A DNA stretch of 64,000 bases from Singulisphaera sp. GP187 (GCA_945905925.1 CAMDQN010000006.1:20192-84191), one strand, 5' to 3'. Shown: positions 52,262-61,945, numbered from the stretch's first letter. The notes: generated from the sequence alone by a model not told the origin. Made by a program: numbers and translations.

Positions 52262-54849
52262 GGGTTTTTCCTCAGTTCGGTGTGCCCGCGGAACGATTCG
52301 TGCCGACAGACGGCCACGATCATGTCGCGCATCCCGTATCCGTTCTTCCCGACGCCGTCGAGCATGTCCTCGACGGCAAATCGATCCCGCCACGTGAGTT
52401 CACGGCCCAGACCGTACCCATAGAAGCGCCTCAGCACGTTCCGGGCGATGTCGCCCTTGCGGTCCTTGAGCAAGTACGCCTTGAGTTCGGCCATACCGTC
52501 GATGTTCGGCCCGCCGGGCACGCGCGCGTCGGCCCCGACGGTGACGGTGTTCAGCGAGTTCACGTACGCGGTGTACCCGTCGAGGTCCTTGTGAACGGCG
52601 GTTTTGAAGGGGCTGACGCGCGTTCCCTCTTTGGGAACTTTCGGCTGAAACCTGCCGATCGCGTTGTACTGCTCGAACGGGATGCCCCACGGGTCCAGGC
52701 GGGCGTGGCAGGCGTTACAACTCGCCTGCTGTCGGTGGCGGGCGAGGAGATCCTTGATGGTGGCCGCCTTCTCGGCCGACGCGCCGGCGGTGTCAACGAG
52801 CGCGGGCACGTCGGCGGGCGGGGGCGGCACCTCTTCGCCGAGGATCGCCTCGCGGAGCCACACCGCGCGGTAGATCGGGTGGGGGGCCGAGCCGGTACCG
52901 TTGCCGATCAGCACCGACCCGTGCGTGAGCAACCCGCCCAGCCGGTACTCGGGTTTCAGCGCCACCGGCCGGATCTCGCCGCCCGTCACCCCGGGCACAC
53001 CGTAGTGCGCGGCCAGCGGCTGGTTCAGACAGGCGAAATCCGAATCGACCACGTTGAAGGCGCTCTTGTTGTCCCGGATCAGGTGGGCGACGAAGGCGCT
53101 CGTCTCGTCGATCATGTGGTCGCGGATCGTGGGCCGGTACGGTTCCTCGGTGCCCGCGCGCTCGCCGAGCGGGACGTAGTACAGGAACCGGGGGAACAGG
53201 TCGCGGTTGATGGGCACCGTTCGCATCTTGTCGAGGCTGAGCCACTGCCGACTGAATTCGCGGACGAAGTCTTGCGAACGCGGGTCGGCCAGCAGGCGGA
53301 GAACCTGTTTCTCGACGACCTCGGGCTTGTCGAGTTCGCCCTTCGCGGCCAGTTCCAGCAGTTCCTCGTCGGGCATACTGGCCCACAGGAAGTACGACAG
53401 CCGGCTGGCGAAGGCGTATCGCTTCTGCTCGGGGTTCGCGGGCGCGCCGTTGTGCATCAGGAACTGCGGCGACACCAGCACCAGCGCGAGCGTCTCCCGC
53501 AGCGTGGCCTCGATCGTTTTCAGTTCGGGCTTCAGTGTGGCGTAAATCTTGGCGAAGCGGTTCACCTCGTCGTCGGTGGCCGGGCGGCGGAAGGCACGCG
53601 ACATGAACCGGCGCAGCACCTCGCGGACGTACTTGTCCGGGTCTGACTCGCGGAGTGGCGAAGCGAACAGGATGCGCGTGTGGTGCTCGGGCGGCCACAC
53701 GTCGGGCAGCGGTGCCTCGAACTCCATCCAGTCGATGACCGCGATGGGGAACTCGCGCACCCGCGGCTTGCGGAACCCGTTCTCGTCGTTCAGCGTGCCG
53801 TCGTCGTACAGGTTCTGGGGCGTGATCGTCAGCGCGTCGGGGAGCGGCTTGCCCTTCTGGTTGCGGTTCGTCTCGAAGGGAAAGTTCTCGAGCCGTCCGC
53901 GGAGCTCGTAGACCGCGGGCTTCGCGCCCGCCTTCATCCGCACCGTCCCCACGGGTTCGATCCGGCGGGTGGAACTGTTCACGTTCAAGGCTTCGCCCAT
54001 CACCAGCCGCAGCGGCATCTCGGTGACGCCCGGCGGGAAGATGGCGGACGCCTGGAAGCGGATCCGGAACTCGCCTGTCTTGGGGAGGTCTGTGAACGTC
54101 GTGCCTTGGGACACGCTGAACCGCCCGCTCCCGCCCCACACGCCGAGTTGATTCGGTTCCAGTTGGTCGTTGGGGATCGGGGCCGGGGCCGGTTTCCACT
54201 CCTGGCGTTTCTTGAAAGTCTTCGGCTTTTCAGGGTCTACGATCGCGCTCGCAAGTGCGCGCCGCGCGGCTGCCCGGTAGGCGTCGAGTTGCTCCGGTCC
54301 GAGCCGCATGAACTCGGCCGTGTTCGTGAACGTGTACGGCTTGAACGGGTCTTTCGGGAGGTCGTCCACGAGCTTCAGCTCGAAGCCAATGAGGTCGCGC
54401 ATGGTGTTCTGGTACTCGACGTTCGTCAGCCGCCGCAGGTCGGAATGGGCCGGGGGGCCATCGGCCGGTTTGCGGGCGCGCCCCGCTTCGTCCCGCAGTG
54501 CGGCCCGGATCCACTCGACGACAGCCTTGCGCTCCGCCGGCTTGGGCTGATCGTCCGTCTCCGGGGGCATCGCCCCGCGCTCGATCAGGTCCAGAACCTT
54601 GTCCCATCGCTTGGGACCGGCCCCGGCCGCGAGGTCGCCCTTGAGCGTGTGCAGCGTGACGCCGCCTTTGCTGCGCTGCGGTCCGTGGCAGTCGACGCAG
54701 TACCGCTCGAAGAACGGGGCCACGACGCGCCCGAAGGACGCCTCGCGGTCGTCCGCCGCGGCGACACCCGAGGTGCAACCCGCGACCGCCAGGGCCGCCA
54801 CAACCCACCGGAGCGTGTCACAGATTCGCGGGCTCGCCGAGGGTCGCAT
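52258..54849 (-). CDS. DUF1587/1592/1588/1585-type planctomycete cytochrome protein, first copy
   Basis: An 863-residue protein: signal region, a cytochrome-c-like domain with CVDCH (51-55) and MPPE, then the planctomycete domain chain DUF1587, DUF1595, DUF1592, DUF1588 and DUF1585. A second heme-type motif CNACH lies in the DUF1588 region. GGAG lies 6 bases before the ATG at 54849. These proteins are thought to be secreted redox or polysaccharide-acting complexes, but function is unproven. It is translated in coupling with the DUF1552 gene. Confidence 0.9.
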   Translation of the reverse strand: MRPSASPRICDTLRWVVAALAVAGCTSGVAAADDREASFGRVVAPFFERYCVDCHGPQRSKGGVTLHTLKGDLAAGAGPKRWDKVLDLIERGAMPPETDDQPKPAERKAVVEWIRAALRDEAGRARKPADGPPAHSDLRRLTNVEYQNTMRDLIGFELKLVDDLPKDPFKPYTFTNTAEFMRLGPEQLDAYRAAARRALASAIVDPEKPKTFKKRQEWKPAPAPIPNDQLEPNQLGVWGGSGRFSVSQGTTFTDLPKTGEFRIRFQASAIFPPGVTEMPLRLVMGEALNVNSSTRRIEPVGTVRMKAGAKPAVYELRGRLENFPFETNRNQKGKPLPDALTITPQNLYDDGTLNDENGFRKPRVREFPIAVIDWMEFEAPLPDVWPPEHHTRILFASPLRESDPDKYVREVLRRFMSRAFRRPATDDEVNRFAKIYATLKPELKTIEATLRETLALVLVSPQFLMHNGAPANPEQKRYAFASRLSYFLWASMPDEELLELAAKGELDKPEVVEKQVLRLLADPRSQDFVREFSRQWLSLDKMRTVPINRDLFPRFLYYVPLGERAGTEEPYRPTIRDHMIDETSAFVAHLIRDNKSAFNVVDSDFACLNQPLAAHYGVPGVTGGEIRPVALKPEYRLGGLLTHGSVLIGNGTGSAPHPIYRAVWLREAILGEEVPPPPADVPALVDTAGASAEKAATIKDLLARHRQQASCNACHARLDPWGIPFEQYNAIGRFQPKVPKEGTRVSPFKTAVHKDLDGYTAYVNSLNTVTVGADARVPGGPNIDGMAELKAYLLKDRKGDIARNVLRRFYGYGLGRELTWRDRFAVEDMLDGVGKNGYGMRDMIVAVCRHESFRGHTELRKNP

Positions 54850-54917
54850 GAAAGGCTCCGACTGTCGAAGGGGGCGCCGAGTGCGCGACTGGGACCGATG
54901 GTCCTCTCCCGCCCGCT

Positions 54918-56543
54918 TCACTCCTTCATCCCCTGGCGGGTGACGATCGGCACGTACCCGATTTCCAGGCCTTTCGGGGGCGCCACGAGCACCGCGGGGT
55001 CGAGGTCGGCGAGCTTGCCGACGGTCAGCGGGGGCAAGTACTCGCGGTCCTTCGTCCAGTTCTTGTGAAGCAGTTCGACGCGCTTCTGAAGCGCCTCGCG
55101 CTCGTCGGCGGTCAGGTCGGCGTTGAGCAGCGCGGGCTGGTCGGCGAAGCGGTACCAGTAGTACGTGACTGCGCTGCCGTCCCCGAGCTTGGCCTCGAAC
55201 GGCCCCGCGGCTGGCCCCGGCTTCTTCCAGCTACTCCCGGCGTCGTCCGGGGTCACATACGGCTGCGGCTTGGCCGCGCGGCGCCGCGGGAACTCCGCCT
55301 TCGCCAGCCCGGTTTCCGCGGGCACGTCCTTCGCACTCACGACCGCCCAGCGCTCCTTGCCCTTCGGGTCCTTCTCCAGCCGGTAGTACTCCGGCAGCGT
55401 GACGAGCGCGTCGCCCTTCGTGACGGCGTCGCCCCACTTGTAGCCGTAGGTGGTGTCGTCGAGCGCCGTGGGCGAGGCGAACGAGTTCCACACGAGCGGC
55501 GCGCGGTTGTCGCGCTCGGTGTTGGGCGGGTAGATGCGCCACGTCGCGCCGCCCTTGCTCTCGAACGTGTGAACGGCCGCGGCCTTCGCGTCGATGCGGC
55601 CGGTCGCTTCCTTTCCGCCCGCGAACCACGCTTGCACGCCGTCCCACAGCGCGGCCCGGCCGTACGCGGTCACGCGGTGAATCAGCGGCGCGTCGGCGCC
55701 CGGCGTGCCGGGGAATTGCGTGGGCGCGACGCGCGCGTACGTGTCGCCCTTCGCGTCCTTCCCGATGAACGCGGGGACGTGCTGCGTCTCCATCTGGATC
55801 GCCTTGTTCGGCTCCGACGGCCGCGCGTCGAGGAACTTGCCGACCAGGTCGGGCCGGTCGAGGGTGGGCTTGGACCAGAAGTGCGGCACGAAGAACGCGA
55901 CCGGCCCTTTGAAGTTCCCGGTGTTGAGGAACAGCGTCCACGACTGGTCGCCGGTGGGCACGTCCTTACCGGCGGTCGTCTTCTTGGCCGCGGTGAGCGG
56001 CAGCGGCAGGTAGCCGTACCCGAACAGCTCGCCCGACGTGCCCGGCTTCAGGTTCAGGCCGTCCGGGGGCCACAGCACCCACGGGCTGAGCTGCGCGACC
56101 GCGTAATGGCCCTTCGGGTTCTTCCAGTCGCGCCCCTTGCCCGCTCCCGGGCCGTTGGCCCACTCGACGAAGTTCAGCGCGACCCCGCCCGTGATGAACT
56201 TCGGCGTCTCGGTGGCGAACCGGGTGTCGCGCCACCAGCCGAGTCCGCCCTCGATGTCCGAATACGCCTTCTCCGGCTTCGGGCCGTCGTGTTGCGCGAA
56301 CATCCACGTGCCGAACAGCCCGCTCTGGAACTCTTGACCGGGGTAGTTTTTGAGCAGCGGCCACGCGGCCACGTACATCGAGAACCCCGCGTTGTACTTC
56401 GCGTCCACTCTGGAGTGCGGAACGAGCAGGTAGCCTGCCATTTCCGCCTTCTGCGGCGCGGGCGCGTCGGCGGGCACCGCGACCGCGGAGCAGAGCAGCA
56501 CCGCCACGACACCCGCCGCAGCGCGACACGGAACGTTCGGCAT
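54918..56543 (-). CDS. Conserved secreted protein of unknown function (541 aa)
   Basis: A 541-residue protein with a signal peptide (1-25). It is rich in Trp, Tyr and Pro with motifs such as GFSMYVAAWPLLKNYPGQ, GLFGTWMFAQHDGP and AVTYYWYRFADQPALLNADL, suggesting an all-beta, carbohydrate-facing fold, but I do not recognise a family. A C-terminal stretch of about 60 residues (LTADEREALQKRVELLHKNW) is helical. GAGG precedes the ATG by 7 bases. It lies between two DUF1552/DUF1592 pairs on the same strand, so a role with those complexes is plausible. Confidence 0.75.
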   Translation of the reverse strand: MPNVPCRAAAGVVAVLLCSAVAVPADAPAPQKAEMAGYLLVPHSRVDAKYNAGFSMYVAAWPLLKNYPGQEFQSGLFGTWMFAQHDGPKPEKAYSDIEGGLGWWRDTRFATETPKFITGGVALNFVEWANGPGAGKGRDWKNPKGHYAVAQLSPWVLWPPDGLNLKPGTSGELFGYGYLPLPLTAAKKTTAGKDVPTGDQSWTLFLNTGNFKGPVAFFVPHFWSKPTLDRPDLVGKFLDARPSEPNKAIQMETQHVPAFIGKDAKGDTYARVAPTQFPGTPGADAPLIHRVTAYGRAALWDGVQAWFAGGKEATGRIDAKAAAVHTFESKGGATWRIYPPNTERDNRAPLVWNSFASPTALDDTTYGYKWGDAVTKGDALVTLPEYYRLEKDPKGKERWAVVSAKDVPAETGLAKAEFPRRRAAKPQPYVTPDDAGSSWKKPGPAAGPFEAKLGDGSAVTYYWYRFADQPALLNADLTADEREALQKRVELLHKNWTKDREYLPPLTVGKLADLDPAVLVAPPKGLEIGYVPIVTRQGMKE

Positions 56544-56575
56544 TCGTGAACCTCACAGGGGCGACGCGGTTGTGG

Positions 56576-56653
56576 TCACTTCGCGGGCGCGCGCAACTTC
56601 ACCGGCTTGTCCGCCGCGCCGACGAGCGCGTCGCGAATCTGGAAATGCGGCAC
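56576..56653 (-). CDS. Possible 25-residue ORF or gene remnant
   Basis: A GTG at 56653 with GGAG upstream opens a 25-codon frame (PHFQIRDALVGAADKPVKLR, then APAK) ending at 56576. It fills the gap between the DUF1552 gene and the 541-residue gene. It could be a leader peptide, the tail of a lost gene, or chance. Confidence 0.25.
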   Translation of the reverse strand: MPHFQIRDALVGAADKPVKLRAPAK

Positions 56654-56680
56654 GGCTCACTCCTTGGGCGAAGGTGCGGG

Positions 56681-58084
56681 TCAGGCAAGAAACGGCTTGA
56701 TGGCCCCGGTCTGGTCGATGCCGAACCGCCCGAGGCCCGGATCGAGGTCGCCGTAGTGCTTGACCGGGTTGCCGTGGGCGTTCAGCAGCGTGGTGTACCA
56801 GTTGCCGAGCGTCTTGTGCCCCTGCTCGCCGTAGTTCGGCAGCCGGATGTACCGCCCGCGGATGTCCAGCCTGGCGTTCTTCCCCGACAGCACCACGAAC
56901 GGGTACTCGGTGCCGTGCGAGTGGTGCGTCTCGCCGTTGTCCGGGAAGTAGAAGATCATCGTGTTGTCGAACACCGTGCCGTCGCCCTCGGGCACCTTCT
57001 TCAGCCGGGCGGCGATGGTGTCGACGAGCGTCATGTGCTGGCGGCGGACGGCGAACCGGACCTCGTCGGCAGTCAACTTGCCGACCGGCTTGCCGTTCCC
57101 GACGTCGTGCAGGTTCACCTTCTCGGTCTCGATCCCCGCCAGCCCGGTGTACTCGTGGCCGAGTTCGTCCACCGTGAAGGCGACCACGTTCGTCAGCCCG
57201 GAGATGAGGGCGGCCAGCAGCACCTCGACGTGCCCCCGCTGGCGGTCGACCGTCGTCATCTCGTCGGCCAGGTACTTGGCGTCGAGCTTGGGCACGTGCG
57301 GGCGGATGGCGTCGGCCATCGCGTCCACCTTGCGGTCCCGCTCGCGGACGGCTTCGAGCGAGTCGGCGTAGCTCTGCACCTTCCCCCGCTCGGTCCCCGG
57401 CGCGGTCTCCGCCAGCTTCCCCTCCCGCCGGGCGGCGAACTCCAGCGCGGTCCGCCCGAGCTGCGACTGCGCCTGCACGCCCTTGTCGGTCGACACCGAC
57501 TTGAACAGCTCCTGGACCGCCACTTTAGGCGAACCGAAGGCGTAGTTCGGCTGTTGCGGGCCGCGGGCCGAGAACCCGGTGGCGATGCCGTTCAGCGTGC
57601 CCCGCGCGTTGCCGCCGCCGAGCGGGAGGCAGGCCAGTTCGACGTGCTCCATCGGCGACGGGAACAGCTTGGCCAGCTCGAAATCGACCGTCGCCCACTT
57701 GATGGAACTGATCCGCTCGTTCGCCTTGAACACCCCGAGCGACGAACACCAGGTATGGTGTCCGGTGGTACACATCTTCCCGGACAGGCCCTGGAGGATG
57801 GTCAGATCGCTTTGGTGGGCGGCCAGCGGCTTCATCCACGCGGGCAGTTCGTGCCTGGCCAGGTCGAGGTCCAGCGCGCCCTTCTTCGCTTCGGTCGCGG
57901 CCTCGTCCTTGCTCAGCGAGGGCGGCACCATGACCGACGGGAACAGCCCGTTCCCCTTGTGCAGGAAGACGAACCGCATCGGCGGCTTCGCCCCGGCCGG
58001 CGCGGCGCGCAGCGGTCGCGGGGCCAGTGCGAGCGAAGCCGCGCCGAGGGCCGCGGTCGCCATGAAGTCCCGGCGGGTGGTCAT
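56681..58084 (-). CDS. DUF1552 secreted protein (Tat signal), second copy
   Basis: A 467-residue protein beginning MTTRRDFMATAALGAASLAL, a clear Tat signal. The DUF1552 body shows LTILQGLSGKMCTTGHHTW, then a conserved VAFTVDELGHEYTGLAG and FDNTMIFYFPDNGETHHS. The ATG at 58084 follows the stop of the DUF1592-type gene by two bases. It is only distantly similar to the first copy at 50.9 kb, so the two pairs are old paralogues and not a recent duplication. Confidence 0.9.
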   Translation of the reverse strand: MTTRRDFMATAALGAASLALAPRPLRAAPAGAKPPMRFVFLHKGNGLFPSVMVPPSLSKDEAATEAKKGALDLDLARHELPAWMKPLAAHQSDLTILQGLSGKMCTTGHHTWCSSLGVFKANERISSIKWATVDFELAKLFPSPMEHVELACLPLGGGNARGTLNGIATGFSARGPQQPNYAFGSPKVAVQELFKSVSTDKGVQAQSQLGRTALEFAARREGKLAETAPGTERGKVQSYADSLEAVRERDRKVDAMADAIRPHVPKLDAKYLADEMTTVDRQRGHVEVLLAALISGLTNVVAFTVDELGHEYTGLAGIETEKVNLHDVGNGKPVGKLTADEVRFAVRRQHMTLVDTIAARLKKVPEGDGTVFDNTMIFYFPDNGETHHSHGTEYPFVVLSGKNARLDIRGRYIRLPNYGEQGHKTLGNWYTTLLNAHGNPVKHYGDLDPGLGRFGIDQTGAIKPFLA

Positions 58085-58086
58085 GC

Positions 58087-60645
58087 TCAGTTCCCCGGTC
58101 GTTTGCGGTAAATGAAGGCGTCGGACGTCAGCAGCGACACGACGACCGCCTTGAAACTGCCGCCGCTGTTCAGGTAGGCACGGTCGGCGTCGATCAGCGT
58201 CTGCGAGTCGGAGGGCAGTTCGTTGCGGCCCAGGAAGAACCGGAATGCGTGGCGGATGATCGACTGCCGCACGCGGTCGGACTTCGCCAGCCGGTCGATC
58301 AGATCGGAGGCGTCTTTCACCGCGCCGTCGAGCTTCGGGTCGCCCGTCCCGAATAGAACCCCGGTCGGGTCGATCGGTTTCGTCTTGTACACGTCCGCCG
58401 TCGTCTTGCCGTTGCCGGCTTTGATCAGGTTGTCCGGGTGTTCGAGTTGCTCGGCTTTGCGGAACCGGCCGAAGTCGTCGAACTGTTCGAGCGGGTAGCC
58501 GAGATCGTTCATGCGGCTGTGGCACTTGACGCACGCCGCGGACCGGGTGACCTCGCCCACGCGCTCGCGGAGCGTCTTGTGAGGGTCGTCCGGCACCATC
58601 GCGTCGACCGTAATGGGCACGTCCGGCACCACCCCGGCGAGCAGCTTCTCGCGGATCCACTTGCCGCGGCGGATCGGGTCGGAGGCGGTGTTGGCGGAGA
58701 AGGCGACCAGCCACGCCGGGTGGGTGAGGATGCCCTTCCGGTCCGCGACCCGGAACGGTTGCTCGACGGGGTAGTCCCAGAACTGCGGGGTGTCCTTCGG
58801 CTCCTTGAACTGCGGTGTCTCGACGCCAATGTACCGGTGCCGGCTCGGGATCGGCGGCAGGCTGTAACTGGGCGAGTGTTCGTAGCTGTACCCGTGGGTG
58901 AACGGCCCGCGGGTGAACGGCGTGCGACCCTGCCCGAAGAAGTCCTGAAAGTAGTACATGTAGGAGAGGAACGATCGCTTCTCCTTCCACAACTCCTTCG
59001 TCCGCGGGTCAAGGATTTTCGCGGCCACGAGCAACTTCTGGTGCTCCTGCATCACCTCCTCGGGCTTCGTCTTCCAGGCGGTGCCCTTGAGCGCGTCGTA
59101 CACCCGCTTCCACTCGCCGACGAGTGCCTGCCCGGCCTTCGTGTCCATGTTGTGGTAGACGAAGTATTCGTCCGAGGTGAGCAACCGCTCGAACACCCGG
59201 CTGTCCCGGTCCACCTGCCAGATGACGAACTCGTCAGCCTCGTGGATGAGCCAGCCCGGCGACCCCAGGTGCCCGCGGTCCGGGTTCTGGTAGTACCCGC
59301 CGCTCCGAGGGATGTCCTTGAACACCTTGGTGGCGCCGGTGTAACCGAAGAACTCGCGGAAGAACCGGACCAGCTTCGGGTGGCCGGTGACGTGCGAGTT
59401 GATGTGGTTGCCGTTGAGCGACTTGTCCACCTGCCCGCGGAAGTAGTTCTCGTCGGCGAGCAGGCGGCGGACCTCTCGCTCGTAGTCCGCCTTCGTGGTC
59501 AGCCTTCCGCTCTCGGCGGCCTTGAGAAGTTCCGCATCCGGCCCGCGGTCGCCCAGCGCGTACGCGATGGCGTAGGCCGCTTCCCGCGGCGACAGCGGCG
59601 CCCGGCCGTACTGGTCCGGCTTACCGTCCCCGAACTCCAACCGGTAGACGAACTCCGATTCCAGCAGCACCGCCTTCAGCATCTGCCGCAGGCCCTCGGC
59701 GTTGCCGGCGACCTTGATCGCCTCTCGCGTCAGGTCGAGGTACTGCCCGAACTCGACGTCGGTCGCCTTCCGCCGCAACGCCAGGCCGAACTGCAACTGC
59801 ACGGCCGCACGGATTTCCTCATCCGTCGCCGGGCCTTTCATGGTGATGACGGCTTCAAACGCGGGCGGAGTGGTCTTCGGGGACCACCTGTCTTTCGGGT
59901 CGTCCGACCCGGCCTTCGGATCACCGGCCTTCACCCGCGCCGCCTGGAGTTGCTTGGTGGCGATCCACTCGGCGTTGCCGAGCATCACCAGCAGGTGGCC
60001 GCCGTCGAGCGGGGTCAGGTCGTAGTACCGCACCCCGGAATGGTCGGGCAGCACGAACGGGTTGGTGACCCCGTAGAAGCCGGACCGCCGGAAGTTCTCC
60101 CGCTCCTTCCCCTCCATCTGAAACACGTCCAGCACGCGCTCCTCGAAGATCTGCGGGCTGACCAGCCAGCGGCGGGCGGGGGTGAAGGGCTTGTCCTTGT
60201 TCGACCCGTCGAACAGGGCGACGTGATCCACGTAGTTGCCGGCGTCCGGGTACGGCAGGCGGTCGTCGAGTTTGGACGCCTTGTGGGTGCGCAGCTCGGT
60301 GCGCACCCAGGCGGCCAGTGCGCGCAGTTCGCTCGCGCCCGGCTGTGCGGCGCGCGGTGGGGGCATCATCTTGTAGAAGAGTTGATCCTGAATCTTGTTG
60401 AGAGTCTCGAGCCGGTCGCTCGGTTTGAGCTTGTCCAGCGCGGTCACGTCGACGTCACCCTTGCCGCCCTCGGCGTGACAGTCGGCGCAATGCGCGCCGA
60501 GCACGGCCCGCACCTCTTTCGGCACCGCGAACGCCGCCGGCCCGTCGGCGGCGCGCCCGGGGGCGGTGCAGGTCGTGAGTGCCAGCGCCGCCCAGAGGAC
60601 CGGCGAGAGCGACCGCGTGTACGAGCCGCCGAAGGGTGTTCGCAT
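58087..60645 (-). CDS. DUF1592/DUF1588-type planctomycete cytochrome protein, second copy
   Basis: An 852-residue protein with a signal region (to about 33), a cytochrome-c-like motif CADCH (53-57) followed by MMPPP, then the DUF1592 region (FFREFFGYTGATKVF) and a DUF1588-type block with CVKCHSRMNDLGYPLEQFD. Compared with the first copy it has an extra N-terminal beta region (residues 140-270). It is the first gene of its operon and is divergent from the XylR-type regulator, from which 124 bases separate it, so it is the most likely target of that regulator. Confidence 0.9.
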   Translation of the reverse strand: MRTPFGGSYTRSLSPVLWAALALTTCTAPGRAADGPAAFAVPKEVRAVLGAHCADCHAEGGKGDVDVTALDKLKPSDRLETLNKIQDQLFYKMMPPPRAAQPGASELRALAAWVRTELRTHKASKLDDRLPYPDAGNYVDHVALFDGSNKDKPFTPARRWLVSPQIFEERVLDVFQMEGKERENFRRSGFYGVTNPFVLPDHSGVRYYDLTPLDGGHLLVMLGNAEWIATKQLQAARVKAGDPKAGSDDPKDRWSPKTTPPAFEAVITMKGPATDEEIRAAVQLQFGLALRRKATDVEFGQYLDLTREAIKVAGNAEGLRQMLKAVLLESEFVYRLEFGDGKPDQYGRAPLSPREAAYAIAYALGDRGPDAELLKAAESGRLTTKADYEREVRRLLADENYFRGQVDKSLNGNHINSHVTGHPKLVRFFREFFGYTGATKVFKDIPRSGGYYQNPDRGHLGSPGWLIHEADEFVIWQVDRDSRVFERLLTSDEYFVYHNMDTKAGQALVGEWKRVYDALKGTAWKTKPEEVMQEHQKLLVAAKILDPRTKELWKEKRSFLSYMYYFQDFFGQGRTPFTRGPFTHGYSYEHSPSYSLPPIPSRHRYIGVETPQFKEPKDTPQFWDYPVEQPFRVADRKGILTHPAWLVAFSANTASDPIRRGKWIREKLLAGVVPDVPITVDAMVPDDPHKTLRERVGEVTRSAACVKCHSRMNDLGYPLEQFDDFGRFRKAEQLEHPDNLIKAGNGKTTADVYKTKPIDPTGVLFGTGDPKLDGAVKDASDLIDRLAKSDRVRQSIIRHAFRFFLGRNELPSDSQTLIDADRAYLNSGGSFKAVVVSLLTSDAFIYRKRPGN

Positions 60646-60690
60646 TGCGCGAGGTCCGTGAGCCGAAGTCGGGAGCGAGGCGCGGGTGGT

Positions 60691-60703
60691 AAGATACTAT
60701 CTT
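60691..60703. promoter_or_regulatory. 13-bp perfect palindrome in the divergent intergenic region
   Basis: AAGATACTATCTT is a perfect inverted repeat with one central base, located 46 bases upstream of the DUF1592-type start. It is a candidate operator or promoter-linked site for the adjacent regulator. Confidence 0.4.
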
Positions 60704-60716
60704 GATGCCGGGAATT

Positions 60717-60743
60717 ATCGTTTCTAAGAAAAACGGTAACGAT
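60717..60743. promoter_or_regulatory. Candidate operator with ATCGTT/AACGAT half-sites
   Basis: ATCGTT (60717-60722) and AACGAT (60738-60743) are inverted half-sites with centres 21 bases apart, in an A/T-rich stretch between the divergent genes. The spacing of two helical turns fits a dimeric regulator. Assignment to the neighbouring XylR-type protein is inferred. Confidence 0.4.
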
Positions 60744-60767
60744 TTTGGGAACGCCTTTGGGAACGCC
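60744..60767. repeat. Exact tandem repeat of a 12-mer before the regulator start
   Basis: TTTGGGAACGCC occurs twice head to tail, ending two bases before the regulator ATG. It covers the ribosome-binding region and could be a slippage product or a repeated binding site. Confidence 0.5.
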
Positions 60768-60769
60768 TC

Positions 60770-61945
60770 ATGACTCGCGAGCCGCGGCACGTCGCCCTGA
60801 TGTTGGACCTGCAGTGGCCCTACAAGCGCCACACCGAGGTTTACGCCGGCATCCAACGGTTCGCGGAGGAGCGGGGCTGGGTCACGGTCATCGACGAGTT
60901 CGCGCACGACACCCTCCGCCGGAAGCAACGCGCCGCGGAGCGCTACGACGGGATCATCGGGCGGGCGAACCACCCGCTCGCACGGCACGCGGCCGCGCGC
61001 GGCGTCCCGGTCGTGAACGTGTGGCCGAGTTCGCCCGCCCGGCACCTGCTGCCGGGTGTGTTCCCCGACTCGGCCGAAGTGGGGCGCGTCGTGGCCGAGC
61101 ACCTCCTCGCCCGCGGGTTCCGCGCGTTCGCCACGCTCACCTCGCCCAAGAACGCGGACAACGAGTTGGAAGTCAAAGGGTTCACGCGACTGGTGCGGGA
61201 AGCGGGGTTCGGGTGCGCGTCCGCGTTCGTCCCCCAAGACCCGTACCGCGACCTCGCGCAGTGGAAGAACGCCGTTCGACTGATCGACCGCGCGATGACC
61301 GCGTGGGGCCCGCCGGTCGGCGTGTACGTCGGGCAAGAGGTGTACGGCCGGCTGGTGGTGCAGGCGGCACAGCGGCGCGGCTGGCGCGTGCCGGCGGACG
61401 TGGCGATCGTCGCCGGCAAGAACCAGGAGGCACTGTGCGAGCACCCGCGGCCGTCGCTCACCAGCGTCGAGATCGGATACGACCGGATCGGCTATCAGGC
61501 GGCCGGGTTGCTGGACCGACTGATGGACGGGCACGAGCCCCCAGCCGAACCGATCCGGCTCGCCCCGCACGGTCTCGTGGTCCGCGAATCAACCGACTTC
61601 TTCGCCGTCGAGAACACCACCGTGGCCGCGGCGCTGGCGTACATCGCGGCGCACGGCCACCGGCCGATCGGTCCCGACGACGTCGCCCGGGCAGTGGGAG
61701 CCGAAACGCGGACGTTGCAGAACTACTTTCAGAAGGCACTCAAGCGCCCGGTCGCGACCGAGATCCGCCGCGTACGCCTCGAGCGGGCGAAGCGAGAGCT
61801 GGCCCAGAGCGATCGGTCGCTGGCCGTGATCGCCCGCGACGTCGGGTTCGGCACCATCCAGCGCCTGTACGAGGTGTTCCGCCGGGAGGTTGGTGTCTCC
61901 CCCGGCGAGTACCGCAAGCAGCGGCAGTTGAGGAGTGACGGGTGA
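60770..61945 (+). CDS. XylR-type transcriptional regulator (LacI-like sensor plus AraC DNA-binding domain)
   Basis: A 391-residue protein. Residues 5-275 form a LacI/periplasmic-binding-protein-like sugar sensor (VALMLDLQWPYKRHTEVYAG, ASLTSVEIG-type strands). Residues 285-385 are an AraC-type double helix-turn-helix ending with GFGTIQRLYEVFRREVGVSP. This is the XylR architecture, in which a sugar binds the sensor and the AraC part activates transcription. It is read away from the DUF1592/DUF1552 operon, with palindromic sites between. The ATG at 60770 has only GGGAA upstream. Confidence 0.9.
   Translation: MTREPRHVALMLDLQWPYKRHTEVYAGIQRFAEERGWVTVIDEFAHDTLRRKQRAAERYDGIIGRANHPLARHAAARGVPVVNVWPSSPARHLLPGVFPDSAEVGRVVAEHLLARGFRAFATLTSPKNADNELEVKGFTRLVREAGFGCASAFVPQDPYRDLAQWKNAVRLIDRAMTAWGPPVGVYVGQEVYGRLVVQAAQRRGWRVPADVAIVAGKNQEALCEHPRPSLTSVEIGYDRIGYQAAGLLDRLMDGHEPPAEPIRLAPHGLVVRESTDFFAVENTTVAAALAYIAAHGHRPIGPDDVARAVGAETRTLQNYFQKALKRPVATEIRRVRLERAKRELAQSDRSLAVIARDVGFGTIQRLYEVFRREVGVSPGEYRKQRQLRSDG

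Noticed and set aside
58438..60705. 755-codon plus-strand frame opposite the second DUF1592-type gene
   Set aside because: Composition is that of an antisense shadow, while the minus strand has clear heme motifs and conserved blocks.
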